A DNA stretch of 37,005 nucleotides from Purshia tridentata (GCA_003254885.1 QANT01002578.1:1-37005), one strand, 5' to 3'; positions 1 to 10,755 are shown, counted from the stretch's first letter. Translations and numbers: made by a program. The notes: a model not told the origin generated them from the letters alone.

Positions 1-635
1 CATCACCGAGCATAGTAAAAAATATATATAAAGAAGATCGAAGAAGAAGAAGAACAAAAAGAAAAAAAGGAGGATCGAAGAAGAATATCAAGATCAAATC
101 CAAACAAGACGACACGTAAACATAAATATCGAAATTTTTAAAATTCAAAATTAAAAATTAAATAAAAATAACTTGATTGTTATAATCATAATAGTTTATT
201 AACAATTGCTTAAAATATGATAGTTATTAATTTCACATTAAAAATTTCCATTTGAATACACAAGGGTAATATAGGAATGCTAAGTAATAAGGTTGACTCA
301 GCAAAATTTATAGAAGGAAAGTAATTTGATGTGACATCATTAAAAAAATGGGTTTATATCGAAAACCAAAATCCTTTGGGTTTTATCCAAAGTCATGTAT
401 GTATCATGGGTTTATATCTAGTTATTTCAAGTTTAAAACTCAAATTTAACAAAAATTTGATAAGGAGATCCTTGTCTCCATGAGTTTCTTAAGCTCTCCT
501 ATCTTTCTATCCTCTAAGGCTACGGCTTAGTTTAGTATTGCAATAAGAAAAAATTGCAGTGAAGTAATACAGCAATGAAGTAAAACAGCTATGAAGTAAT
601 GTCAACTGAGTATTTGGTCAACTATATTTTTAATA
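1..635. other. AT-rich sequence without a recognisable gene
   Basis: The first 635 bases are AT-rich with A-runs and short GAA repeats near the start. I see no open frame of useful length, no conserved protein motif and no RNA gene. It is probably intergenic or old decayed repeat DNA. Confidence 0.5.
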
Positions 636-1068
636 GTGCTGTGAGTACAAAAGCAATATGAATGTGTTTGATAACTTATAATATAAAATTGCTGTAACTA
701 TTCATAATTACTTAAATGAACATGATACTAAAAGTTTTTTTGACTTATTTATTTGAGAAAAAGGCATTTTATTAGTTTAATGGTAAGAATATTTTAATGG
801 GTATTTTTTTTGAAGTCCATTTAAAAAAATTTACTGTTCATCCGGCTCAGACGCTACAGTAAATTACTGTAGTAGTCCACTTTTAAAAAATCCGTTACTA
901 CAGTAACGACGTTACTATAGCAGTGTTACTGTAGCGCTACAGTACCTTTAAGAATTGTTATTGTCTAACAGTAACAATTCTTACTTTGTAAAAAAATTTG
1001 AAATAGCGCAATTCATACAAAACTGACATTTTTATTGTGTATAAACACATCCAAAATAGCATAAAAGC
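636..1068. mobile_element. Candidate MITE-like non-autonomous DNA element
   Basis: The two ends are imperfect inverted repeats. The left end contains AATGTGTTTGATAAC and the right end contains GTGTATAAACACATCC, with further matching bases outward (AAAAGC against ATAGCATAAAAGC). The interior has several short dyads, such as GTTACTACAGTAAC and the arms at about 950-963 and 969-982 that read AAGAATTGTTATTG and its near complement. There is no coding capacity. This layout resembles short hAT-type foldback or MITE elements of plants, but I cannot define a clean target duplication or exact ends, so the family is an inference. Confidence 0.35.
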
Positions 1069-1116
1069 TCCTTTTTTTTTTTTCCTATATCTAAAGAATT
1101 GTTACTGTCCCACCTT

Positions 1117-1172
1117 ATTGTTACTATCAGCCAATAACAATCACCTTATTGTTATTGGCTGACAATAACAAT
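1117..1172. repeat. 25-bp near-perfect inverted repeat (hairpin)
   Basis: Arms 1117-1141 and 1148-1172 are reverse complements with about two mismatches around a 6-base loop (CACCTT). The motif GTAACAAT/ATTGTTAC used in the arms recurs at about 950-982, 1198-1212 and in the tandem array at 1481-1635, so this hairpin belongs to a local cluster of dyads. Confidence 0.85.
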
Positions 1173-1480
1173 CATCTTATGATTACTGTTAGCTAGTAAC
1201 AACTTGTTACTTCATTTACAAATCATATGTATACAAATCTTACATATACAAATCCTACGTATTTTCTTTGTCAAAATTAGCAAATTGTAAGGACCCTATT
1301 AACAATGCCATCAGTATTTTAATAACAAATTCTAATGAAGGGCAATAAAAGAGAAGCAGTGGAAGGCACATCTCACTCCATGGTGTTCCAATCTGCAACA
1401 AGTAACATAACCAAATATGCATAAGTCAATCATAGACCTAGATATGATGCTATAAAATATGTATACTAGCTACTACTACT

Positions 1481-1635
1481 GTCACAAAGTAACAATCAGC
1501 CGATTGTTATTGTCACAAAGTAACAATCACCTAATTGTTACTGTCACAAAGTAACAATCACTTGATTGTTACTGTCACAGACAATAATATCACATGATTG
1601 CTATTGTCACACAGTAACAATCTCAATTATTGAAT
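1481..1635. repeat. 31-bp tandem repeat, about five units, internally dyad-symmetric
   Basis: Units begin with GTCACA at 1481, 1512, 1543, 1574 and 1606, giving a period of 31 (once 32). Each of the first three units carries GTAACAATCA followed by a complementary ATTGTTAC or ATTGTTAT half, so every unit can fold on itself. The last two units are degenerate. The array stops just before the solo LTR that begins at 1641. Confidence 0.85.
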
Positions 1636-1640
1636 CATTA

Positions 1641-3633
1641 TGTAACGCCCCGCACCTTTCAAAAGTGGTTTTGAAAAGCTTTTTAAAGATTTTCGGGATT
1701 TTAATTTGAAAGTAAAACGTTTTGGAGGTTTTGAAATTTTAAAGTTTGACTTTTAAAAGGGGGCAAAAGTTGACTTTTTGTTCGGGAGGTCTTTTCGCGT
1801 TGACTTTGGGTTCGTTGGAAAGGTCTCGTCCTCACGAGTTCGTAGACACGTGGCACGCGTCAAACGGAGCTACGGTTTGAAAGTTACGGACGTGTGAAGA
1901 GAAGGACACATTGGTAATTTTGAAAAAGGGGATTTTAAAAAGCCCAAAAACCCAGATTTTTCACACTTTCTCTCTCCTCTCTCCCGCAAGCTTCTCTCTC
2001 TCGCGACACCCTTTCCAGCCGAGACTTTCGCCGGCGTGTGGGGGCGCGTCCGGCGGCGGCTGGAGCCGATCTTCGGCTCGCCGTGTTCGTCTCTTCTCCC
2101 TCTTCCCTCCGGTGGTGGCGCCTCCTCCCGAAACAGCCCGGAAAGAGAGATTTCAAATCGTGCACAGTCGGCGTCGGCGGCGATCTCGCCGTTTCCGGCG
2201 ACGACGAGGCCCAGCGACCGCCCAGATCTTCTCCCCTCGTCGAGCCCAGCTTGTTGGTGGGTTCGATTGAACCNTTGGTGGGGTCGATTGCACCGTTGGA
2301 CCGCCGTGGACGGCGGATTGAGAGTAGGTGTGCCGCCGGCTTTTCCGGCGAGTTTCGTCAGTTTCCGGCCACTTTTGGCCTTCGACCCAGGTTCGAGAAT
2401 CGATCCCCTCGATCTTCTCTACGTGCCTGTGTAATTTGTTTCAGCTAAACTTGACTTTGACTTTTGGCAGGTTGACCGCCGTTGACCGTCGTGGGACCCG
2501 CCGCGTGTGGGGGTTCCAGTGACCGTTCAGTAGTTTTTGGCCTCGGGCCAACCACCCGAGCCTGTGGGTGAGCTTCTGAACATTTTGAGTGTTTTCCCGC
2601 GAGTCGGGCAGCCACCATGTGTGGTGGTTCCCGCTCGTTTTAGTTGTTTGTTGGCTTGATTGAGAACTCTGTTGTTATTTGGTGGTTGTCTGGTCTTAAC
2701 AGGTGTGCTCGGCTCGGAAATTGTGTTTCCGATGCCGTTGTGCTGCCGGATTTTGGAATCCGTGCAAAGGAGCCACAAAGGGCACGAAGGGTAGTTCAGT
2801 CTTTTCGTGCGGAAAACTGTGAGTGAACTTAAGATCAAGTTAATTTCAGTTTAGTTAATTTTCTGGTCCAGTTCAGTTAATTTCTTGCCTTGTTTGCTTT
2901 GTGTGATTGGTTGTTGTTTGCTAGTTAAGAGGGGTACGAAAATTAGGATTGAAGATCTCGAGGTGTTAAAGGTTAATTGAGGTTAAAAGCTTAAGTAAGA
3001 GATTGGAGTAACAGTGGGTATTAATTGAGGTTTAAGTTGGACTCTAATTAAGGATCAGTAGTTATTATTCGAGGATTAGTGGATTCCAGTTGGAGGATCT
3101 AGTTGGATCCTAAGTAAGGATCTCGTGGATGGTTTCGAGGTTATTTCAGTTTAGAGGTGGAATTGAGGATAAATAGAAGTATTACAGTTTGGCACAGAGA
3201 ATTGATTGGCTAGAGGATTTGGTAATCAGGCTAAGATTTTTGTTTGTGACTTGAGGCTTGATTATGTTTGGAGACTTAAGATGGATTATGATCTGATTAT
3301 TTTATTAAATTACTAATTTGAGGTTTACAGTAGATTTCACTCATACGGGCTCTAGTGAGCTTACCGGGTTTGTGTGTAAACCCGGTGCACCTGTGGTTGG
3401 GTGCAGGGTTTGGTTTTGCAGGCTTGCAGGCTGAGGAGGCAGTGGGACCAGCAGCAGTTTCTGAAAGTTATTTACAGTTTGATTTTTATGTAAACGTTTT
3501 ACAGCTTATTTTTATAAACGTGCTTTTGTAAAGTTACCGTGATTTCAGTAAATTATTTTATTATTCATGGCTCACAAGGAACAGTTTTCAGGTTTAGCAG
3601 TTTAGGCACGTGCCCGAGGGTCGGGGCGTGTCA
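1641..3633 (+). mobile_element. Solo LTR, family A (copy A1)
   Basis: The copy begins TGTAACGCCCCGCACC and ends GGTCGGGGCGTGTCA, giving TG...CA ends and imperfect terminal inverted repeats. It is about 1,993 bp long. An AT-rich U3-like part is followed by a pyrimidine-rich tract near 1970, then a GC-rich leader (about 1990-2560) and a G/A-rich tail. No internal region or second LTR adjoins it, so it is a solo LTR left by LTR-LTR recombination. The 5-bp target copy CATTA precedes it at 1636-1640 and recurs at 3632-3636. The overlap with the terminal CA is explained if one CA dinucleotide was lost at the junction. Related copies lie at 5483-8309, 15675-17649 and 24420-28438. An N at 2274 is an assembly ambiguity. 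Confidence 0.85.
1790..1905 (+). promoter_or_regulatory. U3 module conserved among LTR families (A1 copy)
   Basis: This stretch reads as TTGACTTTGGGTTCGTTGG, a CACGAGTTCGTAGACACGTGGC segment, then GGAGCTACGGTTTGAAAGTTACGGACGTG. Recognisable versions occur in the LTRs of families A, B and C. It contains a G-box/ABRE-like core (ACACGTGGC). Position upstream of the pyrimidine-rich leader suggests a promoter-proximal U3 element; that role is inferred, not shown. Confidence 0.4.
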
Positions 3634-3636
3634 TTA

Positions 3637-4476
3637 ACTCATTTTAAGGAGCTTGGGATTACAATACTCTCATGTAAGGGGTATTGTAGTCTTGGGATCT
3701 TTAAGACGGGTGCCGCTGTAGCGTTTCAGCCATTTTGGGGCATGACAATTCGGCTAAATCCTTCCTCTTCCAAAATCTGTTTTTGGCTAAAACCATAAAG
3801 AAAAATGGATTCGACTGAATGCCAAATGGTGGCTACAGACACCAAAAAGATGGTCTAGGCCACCACCCAAATGATGCCTGAGTGCATCAACAAAAGAGGC
3901 AATGCCTAAGAGCATTAAAAAATGCATGCTCAAGGCCATCGACTTCAATGCTAAATGGTAGTAGCGAAAATATCCTTCTTTGCCACTGCCATCGAATTAA
4001 TCAATTAAGGAAAATAAAAACGCAAATGCCAAGCAAAAATAGAGAGGAGAGAGATTGGCTTCCTTGCTCTCTGCGGGCCACTATTTGCAAACAGATTAAG
4101 GAAGCTTGCCAACCGGGAGTTGTCTTTGCCTCTCCAAGTCACGGAAATGGAGAAAAATATTATATTGCTCTACTCCAGCAAATAAAACCCAAAATATGAA
4201 GCAAGGGCTGATCCACTTCTCCACTAGAAAGAAAAAGAAAAGAAGTAAATTGTAAATTGCAAAGCCTATGCCAATGGGCTATTTATTTCTTCAAAGGAAG
4301 GCAAATCCATCCTACAGTACGTGATAGATTTTGCTTAATAAAGCCTCTGTACTTGGAGTCGCATATAAAATCCTATGAAGTCAACCTCCAGCAAAAGAAA
4401 AAGTGGTGAAACAAGTTAGCTCCATACCAACTCTGTCATGATCCAAACAAAAGCCCATGGATCATTAATCCAAAAC
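3637..4476. other. Anonymous sequence, no gene recognised
   Basis: There are only short scattered frames, the longest about 105 codons on the plus strand at 3882-4199, without recognisable motifs. The sequence is A-rich with repeated ATGCC words near 3820-3960. If the polypurine tract at 4477-4489 is real, this could be the decayed 3' interior of the family D element. Confidence 0.45.
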
Positions 4477-4489
4477 AAAAGAAGGGAGT
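4477..4489 (+). other. Polypurine tract before family D LTR
   Basis: The purine run AAAAGAAGGGAGT sits immediately before TGTCAAGC, the inferred first bases of the family D LTR. This is the expected site for plus-strand DNA priming in an LTR retrotransposon. It is inferred from position and composition only. Confidence 0.45.
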
Positions 4490-4900
4490 TGTCAAGCTTT
4501 GGTCATTTTCAAAATGGGAAAATTATTTACAAAGCCAACAACAAGAAATTACCCTCATTCAATTAAATATATCAATTAACAAATAATTGATATAAAAGTT
4601 AAACAAAGTCCAGTGGATGATTTTTCCTAAATTCACAGTTTCCCATTATAAATATAAATTGTGTCAGTTAATTAATAATTGAATGTGTTAATTAATTAAT
4701 AATTGACACAAAACAATTAGTAGGCACATAAACAGATTTATATTAACCCATTAAAATAATAAATGTTTCATTTAACAAATAAATGATACAAAAATATTGA
4801 TGGGCACATTAACTTCCAATCCAAATCCCAAATCCAAATTCCAAATTCATCATCTCATTTGGTACAAAACCAACCAAATCAAAAGTCTCAATGAAATACA

Positions 4901-5275
4901 TTTGGTTTGATTCCCATCAAGGGTATACCACCTATACTTAAATTTACGTGCAATCGCAACCAACTCAAATTCCAGTGAACTACATTGGTTTGATCCCATT
5001 GAGGGTATATAGGTGACCTATATGCTTAAATTTAGGTGCAACCGTCATAAATCAAATCCATTCCAAATTCCTAGAAATTAATTTCATACACAAAGTCTCG
5101 GATTAATTTCTCAAACCAAATCGAAGGGTTCTAAATCCTATCCAAATTACTCAAGTCATTTAAATGGGTCATTTACCCATTTAATTCCTAAAAGCTTGGA
5201 ATTACGTGTGGTTTGATCCCGCAATGGGTACGTAGGCAAAAGAACCAAATCTGGATACAATCGCATCCCAAATCG
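4901..5275 (+). repeat. Three diverged direct repeats inside family D LTR
   Basis: A block with TTTGATCCC..GGGTA, then CCTATAC.TTAAATTTA and GTGCAAYCG, occurs at about 4903-4958 and 4986-5044. A weaker third copy (GTTTGATCCCGCAATGGGTA...ACAATCGCATCCC) lies at about 5210-5270. The copies are diverged and unevenly spaced, suggesting an old internal duplication in the LTR U3. Confidence 0.55.
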
Positions 5276-5482
5276 AATCATTTGTTCAACCTAACCAAAT
5301 TCACCAAACACTTTATCCAAATACCAATTTTCAATGAGTCGTTTACTTATTGGGAATCATAAATCCAAACACTCACACATCTCGTCAAATGATTTTAGTT
5401 CCGTCATAATAGGAATTGAAGGATCTTCTCTTATACCTTGTAATAAAAGATTGTAATTAAAAGATGCACTCCATATTGACTG

Positions 5483-8309
5483 TGTAACACCCCGCACTTT
5501 CAAAAATGGTTTTGAATAGCTTTTTAAAGATTTTCGGGATTTTATTTGGAAAGTAAAACGTTTTGGACGTTTTTCAAATTTTAAAGTTTGATTTTTAAAA
5601 GGGGCACAGAACCCCAGAAAATTTAGACATTTTCTCTCTCCTCTCTCCCGATGGTTCTCTCTCTCGCGAGTCTCTCTCCCAGCCGCGCCTTTCAACGGCG
5701 CGTGGGGGCGCGTCCGGCGGCGGGCTGGCGTGGTTTTGGGCTTCCTGTGCTCGCCGGCTCTCCCTCTTCCTTCCGATGGCGGCGGCTACCCGTGAAACAG
5801 CCCAGAACTCGAGAATTCATGCGTGCACAGTCGGCGTCACGGCGGCGATCTCGGCGTTTCCGGCGACGACGCTACCTCCCACCTACCCAGATCTCTTCCT
5901 CTCGTCGAGCCCAGCGTGTTGGTGGGTTCGATTTCACCGTTGGACCGCCGTGGGCGGCGGATCGAGTGTGGGTGTGCCGCCGGCTTTCCCACCAGTTTTC
6001 ACCCTTTTCCGGCCACTTTTGGCCGTCGACCCAGGTTCGAGTTTTGATCCCCTCGATCTCCTCTACGTCCCTGTGTAATTTGTTTTGGCTAAACGTAACT
6101 TTCATTTTTGGCAGTTGACCACCGTTGACTACCCGTTGACCGCGGTGGGTTTCGCTGCGTGTGACGGTTTTCGGCCTCGGGCCAACCACCCGAGCTTGTG
6201 GGTGAGTTCTCAGACCTTCCGCGTGGTTTCCAAGGGTTGGGTAGCCACCGTGAGTGGTGGTTACCGCCCGTTTCTGTGTTTTATTGGCTTGGTTGTGAAT
6301 CTGTTGTGAACTTTGCCTTGGTTGCTTGGTTGTCTGGTCTTAACAGGTGCGCTCGGCTTGGGAATTTGTATTCCCGATGCCGTTATGCTGCCGGATTTTA
6401 GAATCCGAGCAAAGGAGCCACGAAGGACACGAAGGACAGTTTAGTCTTTTCGCGTGGTCACGGTGAGTGAACCTAGGAATCCTTTAACTCTCAGTTAGTT
6501 AGTTACTTGGCTGTTTTGAATGCTTGGTTGTTTGGTTGCTGGTACTAGTTAAGAGGGGTACAGAATTAGGAATGGAAATCTCCGAGGACTTAAAGGATTG
6601 ATTGAGGACTAAGTGAGGATTTAGTGATTTGTTGAGGACCGGTGAGTCCAGGTGGAGAGTTTTAGTTAAGATTGGGATTCCCGGGGGTTTTAAGATTATG
6701 ACTTTTTACGGTGATTTAGTATGGATTTTGGTTTTGGAAACTGATTTTAAGAACTCAGTTTATTCTCGGTAAAAGTTAAAGGTTTGATTTTACTTATCAG
6801 TTTTTGGTAACAGTTGGTTCTTTAAGAAATGATTTAATTTTAAGTTGAGCTTTGGTTAACTTTCTCGTGATATCAAAAGGTTTTGAGCCTGGTTTGGTGA
6901 TTGAATATAAAAATATTTCTTTTCGAATTGGTACGGTTTTTAGAGCACCCAATTGGATACCCGTTCAGCTTCTCAGTTCAGATAGGTCTTTGGGACCCAT
7001 CACGGCACACATATAGGCTTTGGGCCGTGTGTCGGGATGCTTTGCCCTTTGGGGGGGGCCCTGTGTGCACGTACGGCAGTTGTTGGCCCTGCATGTGTAT
7101 GACAGACCCTGGCTCTGCACATGTACAGCAGGATATTGGCCCTGCATGCGTACGGCAGGTCGTAGGCCCTGCGCATGTACGGCAGGATTATTGGCCCTGC
7201 ATGCGTATGGCAGGTTGTGAGCCCTTCGCATGTACGGCAGGTTAGCTGGATGTGAATTGGGTGATGGTTTTACTTATCTTGCCAGCTTACAGTTGTTCTT
7301 GAGAATTAAAGATTTCAGTTCTTAATTGATATTTTGGGAACTTGACTAGTCGTATTGATTTATCGGAGTTTTCAGTTCTTATTTTATAAATTGGGACTTT
7401 GATCAGACTTAATGATTTCTAAAGGAGTTTTCCCAGATGGATTTTAAAAACGAATTTTTAAACAGAGTTTTCAATGAATTTTATAAAATGTTTTAAAGCT
7501 GGGGAATCTCAAAGGGTAACAGTGAGGTATTGGGAAACTTTGAATTTAAAGGTTTAGGCGAGAATTGATTACCAGGGTTTGAGTAACAAAGGTCATTTGA
7601 GAATTTAAGGGTAAGTGAAGGTTTCGGAGTATCAGTGGGTTCTAAGGGTTATTTGAGGATAGTGGAAGGATTAATTGAGGCTTAAGTTGGTTCTGAACAG
7701 ATATCTAGGATTCTAAGACTATTGGAAAATCTAGTGGGATTCTAAGTTAGTACCTTATGATGTAATTCGAGGTGACTTCCAGTTAGGGGATCAATTGAGG
7801 ATAATGGAGATATTTCAGATTTGGGACAATGAATTGGATTGGTTAAAGGATTGGTGATCAGGTTTAGAATTATGATTTCTGATTTGTGAACTGATTATGA
7901 TTTGAGGATTTAAGCTGGTTCTTTATTTGATTATTTTAATTGAATTTAATTTGAGGTTTTCAGTTAGATTTCACTCACACGAGCTCTAGTGAGCTTACTG
8001 GGTCTGTGTGTAAACCCGGTGCACCTGTGGTTGGGTGCAGGGTTCGGTTTTGCAGGTTGAGCAGGCTGAGGAGGCAGTGGAGAGAAGACGAGGCAGTGGG
8101 ACCAGCAGTGCTTCAGAAAATTGTTTTACAGTTGACTTTTATGTAAAGGTTTTACAGCTTGTTTTTATAAACATGTTTTTTGTAAACTTACAGTTATTTT
8201 CAGGAAATTATTTTATATTCATGGCTTACAGTTTCAGAAACAGGGCCCACAGGAAACAGTTGTCAGTTTTCAGCAGCTTAGACACGTGCCCGAGGGTCGG
8301 GGCGTGTCA
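5483..8309 (+). mobile_element. Solo LTR, family A (copy A2, enlarged)
   Basis: It starts TGTAACACCCCGCAC and ends GGTCGGGGCGTGTCA like A1, but is about 2,827 bp. Relative to A1 it lacks the U3 module between about 5600 and 5610 and carries roughly 0.9 kb extra at about 6620-7530, including a 27-bp minisatellite shared with family B LTRs. Target copies are GACTG (5478-5482) and GAATG (8310-8314), one mismatch. The uninterrupted target survives inverted at about 22880-22910 (reverse strand reads CTCCATCTCGAATGGGTC), which confirms the insertion and shows GAATG is the original form. Confidence 0.88.
6981..7241 (+). repeat. Shared LTR block with ~27-bp minisatellite (in A2)
   Basis: It opens with GATAGGTCTTTGGGACCCAT, a segment also found (often inverted) in B LTRs. 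From about 7058 to 7241 it becomes an array of roughly 27-28 bp units built on GGCCCTGCATGCGTACGGCAG, alternating GCATGCGTAC and GCGCATGTAC forms. About six units are visible. The A1 and A4 LTRs lack this block. Confidence 0.8.
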
Positions 8310-8427
8310 GAATGGGTCATACTCTAAATAATAACGGTCTATTCTCTAAATGAGTATAGTGAGATTATGTTGGCAAAAATATAATTATTAATATAATAAT
8401 TATCAAATTTTTGTTCAACATAATTTT

Positions 8428-8446
8428 TGGCATGCCCGGTGGGACC
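8428..8446 (+). other. PBS-like site after family D LTR
   Basis: TGGCATGCCCGGTGGGACC follows the inferred LTR end by seven bases and begins with TGG, as expected for complementarity to a tRNA 3' CCA. I cannot assign the tRNA. It is not the initiator-Met site used by the other elements in this window. Confidence 0.4.
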
Positions 8447-8536
8447 CATTCTCCCTTTCATCTATAATATTATGAAACTAATCCTTGATGTGGTGTTTTC
8501 CTCTCAGGAAATTCAAAAGTGAAAGAGAGAGATCAA

Positions 8537-9043
8537 ATGGCACCACAAGTTACAATCGACTTCCATGAGCTCTCAAATTACCAAGCAATGAACAAGTGCG
8601 CGAAATGGGCTGTTTACCTTACCTCATTTGTTATCAGTCAAGAACCAATCTCAAGCAGAGTTCCAAGGAAAAATTATGAAGTCAAATCAAAGGTCACCAA
8701 GACCCAATGAGAAAGGACTTCATCAAGGAACACCACAAAAAATTCAAAGAAAAGGATGGCAAGAGTTTTAAGGAAGAAAGCTGCAAAAATTAGTGTTGTG
8801 GAGGTCGTTAAAGACAATTCAAAAATAGCTGTTGGAACAACATCCACCACAACAAAAGCCACCAAAGCCAAAAGTCACATAGTCACCAAGACTACCTAAA
8901 TTTTGATTGGGTCAATACCAATTAGCTTGACCATTATAGAGTGAACAATGAAAACTTCCAGCAACGAAGAGGATGAGGTTCCAACAAGCCCCAAGGCTCA
9001 GATCCTCAAACAAGCATCAATGGAAGTTACACGACTTGAGCGT
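8537..9043 (+). pseudogene. Decayed open frame downstream of D PBS, possible gag N-terminus
   Basis: One reading frame begins MAPQVTIDFHEL at 8537 and continues to about 9043 with three in-frame stops (near 8708, 8896 and 8941). The middle is rich in Lys, Ser and Thr, and the end reads SPKAQILKQASMEVTRLERL, which could form a coiled coil. I do not recognise a family. Its position, about 90 bp after a PBS-like site, would fit the start of a gag gene of element D. The frame runs into family C gag sequence on the opposite strand at about 9040, so it is truncated there. It could also be a chance frame. Confidence 0.28.
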
Positions 9044-9114
9044 CTTTTCGATGTGCACAACCCAACTCACAGCTAGCTCGGGTTCAAAACTACCGTGGAA
9101 CTTCATCAGCTTAG
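9031..9114 (-). pseudogene. Gag fragment of element C (downstream piece)
   Basis: Read on the minus strand from 9112, the frame gives KLMKFHGSFEPELAVSWVV followed by HIEKTL. The pattern F.G...P..A..W...IEK is characteristic of the region just before the Retrotrans_gag domain in Ty3/gypsy elements. The similarity ends near 9035 where the sequence changes to element D material. The matching upstream gag piece lies at 20121-20299, on the far side of the B element, so the B element inserted into this gag. Confidence 0.5.
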
Positions 9115-10755
9115 TGACAGGACCCACCCCGATTTCCACCCTGAAACTCGAAGTGGTCTTGCGGGAATCCAATATCAAGGAAAATTCTATCAGAAATTCG
9201 GCAGAACCTCTCCTAAAATTGGACTAACCCTTTCCAAAAAGACCTGCAAAAGCACTTCTAAGCACCACAGCTCCTCTACCACAACCAAAGGGTTTCCGAC
9301 CCAAATTTCAAAACCAATTAATTAAGTATTCACTAGAATAACGGAGCAGTGCTACAAAATTTACTAAAGAATATAAAATACAAAGAGAACTAGTTCCTAC
9401 GATTTCACAACTTCACAAGAGTGCATCAACGTCTTCGGCTCGACTATTCTACCGCTACAACCTGGGGGGAAATTTTACAACAATAATAGGGATAAAACTA
9501 ATGAGATGACTTAGTGAGTGGACGAAGATAAGAAACATTTAACTAGAATTATAAAAATCTGTTACTACAGTAAACTAAAGAAATAACTAGGCACAAAGAC
9601 CTCACGTCTTTCTTTAAAATCCCCCAATTTTAAAACATTTCGTAAAAATCCACTGGTGACTATAAGTAAATCAATATCTTAAAATTCACTTTGAGATTTT
9701 TCTGGGAAAAATAAATAAAACTAATCCAGCTAACAAACATCAAATCAGAACTGAAAGTTTATACTCATTGAAACATTCTTATGAAACTGATATAATAATA
9801 AAAATGCTCACCCAAACAGTTACCCACCGAACCTGCCATACATGCGCAGGACCCACGACCTGCCGTACGCATGTAGGGCCAATAATCCTGCCCTACATGT
9901 GCAGAGCTAGAGTCTGTCATACACATGCAGTGTAACAGCCCGTACCTTCCTAAGTGAATGTTAATAGGGCTCACCGTTGACTTTTGTTTCAGGTGAGATT
10001 TTAGCTTTGACCTTGGGTCCGTTAGGAAGGTCTTGAGCTCACGAGTTCGTCGACACACGGCATGTCCCGTTTAGAGCCACGGTTAGAAAGTTAAGAACGT
10101 GTTAAGATACCCAAAAGTTGACTTTTTAAATTATTTGGTTTTTGGTTTAGACCTTGACACGGTTGCGTAAAGCTCGACTCCACGAGTCCGTAGACATGTA
10201 GCATGCGTCGTTTGGAGTTACGGTTTGAGAAATACGGACGTGTGAAGAGAGGGGCAAACTTGTAATTATGAAGAAATGGATCTTAATTCCAGAAAATTCT
10301 GGAATCCCCTCCCCCCTTTATTTCTCTCTCCTCTCCCCTCCCCATGCGAAAAACAGCCCCCAGCCCAGCCAACATCTCCTTCTTCCTCTCTCCCCTACGC
10401 GATGCCCAGCCCCTTTTCCGGCCACCTAGACCACCGTCGACTTCCCCAACCGCCAGCCAGCGACTCCAGCCTCTCCTCCCGTCACCCCCAGCTCCTTTTC
10501 TTCTCTCTCCCGAGCATTCTTTATTCTCCCCTGCTTGCGTGTAGCTGCTGTCCTTTGAGCTTGGTCCATTTCTGGTGACATAGGACGCCGAGACCGGTCG
10601 AGAACTACTCTCCAGCCGCCGGCCGTCTTCCCTTGTGCTCCCCCCACGCTGGCCAGCCACTTTCCAGTGAGAAATCACACCGGAAAGTACCCAGTCGCAA
10701 CCACTTTCCTCCGCCGATTTCGGTTGTTTTCGGCCACGATTGGCCCAGGTTCTTG

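Larger units (their letters stand above)
4490..8420 (+). mobile_element. Family D LTR, interrupted by solo LTR A2
   Basis: The LTR appears to run from TGTCAAGC at 4490 to GTTCAACA at 8420, with 5483-8309 being a later insertion, so the uninterrupted LTR is about 1.1 kb. Support comes from a polypurine tract before it, a PBS-like site (TGGCATGCCCGGTGGGACC) eight bases after it, and a second inverted copy of its last roughly 150 bp at 22773-22925 that ends at the same place. An AATAAA word lies near 5442. A polypurine tract on one side and a PBS on the other would fit a tandem or recombined element. Lineage is uncertain; the LTR style and PBS-like site recall the Tat group of Ty3/gypsy. Confidence 0.55.

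Noticed and set aside
1117..1172. Hairpin as a microRNA precursor
   Set aside because: The arms total only 25 bp with a 6-base loop, too short for a typical plant precursor, and the sequence belongs to a repeat cluster.
2036..2448. Overlapping open frames of 100-136 codons in the GC-rich part of LTR A1 (and equivalents at 5651-6118 and 16896-17373)
   Set aside because: They occur on both strands and in several frames because GC-rich, pyrimidine-biased LTR leader has few stop codons. Frames and starts are not conserved among A copies, and they match no protein family. One contains the undetermined base at 2274.
3882..4199. 105-codon plus-strand frame as a possible gene
   Set aside because: No motif, no recognisable composition bias or neighbouring exon signals, and the region is A-rich anonymous DNA.
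7020..7245. Cys/Ala-rich repetitive frames over the minisatellite (also 11644-12022, 18576-18818, 25528-25822)
   Set aside because: The repeats are translations of a non-coding 27-bp tandem array whose unit length varies between 27 and 28, so no frame is kept across copies.
10276..10678. Pro/Ser-rich or Arg/Glu-rich frames in B LTR leaders (also 13156-13691, 19187-19752, 26342-26731, 29041-29425, 36503-36918)
   Set aside because: Same cause as in the A LTRs: both strands are open, composition follows the CT-rich tract, and insertions, deletions and frame changes between copies preserve no product.
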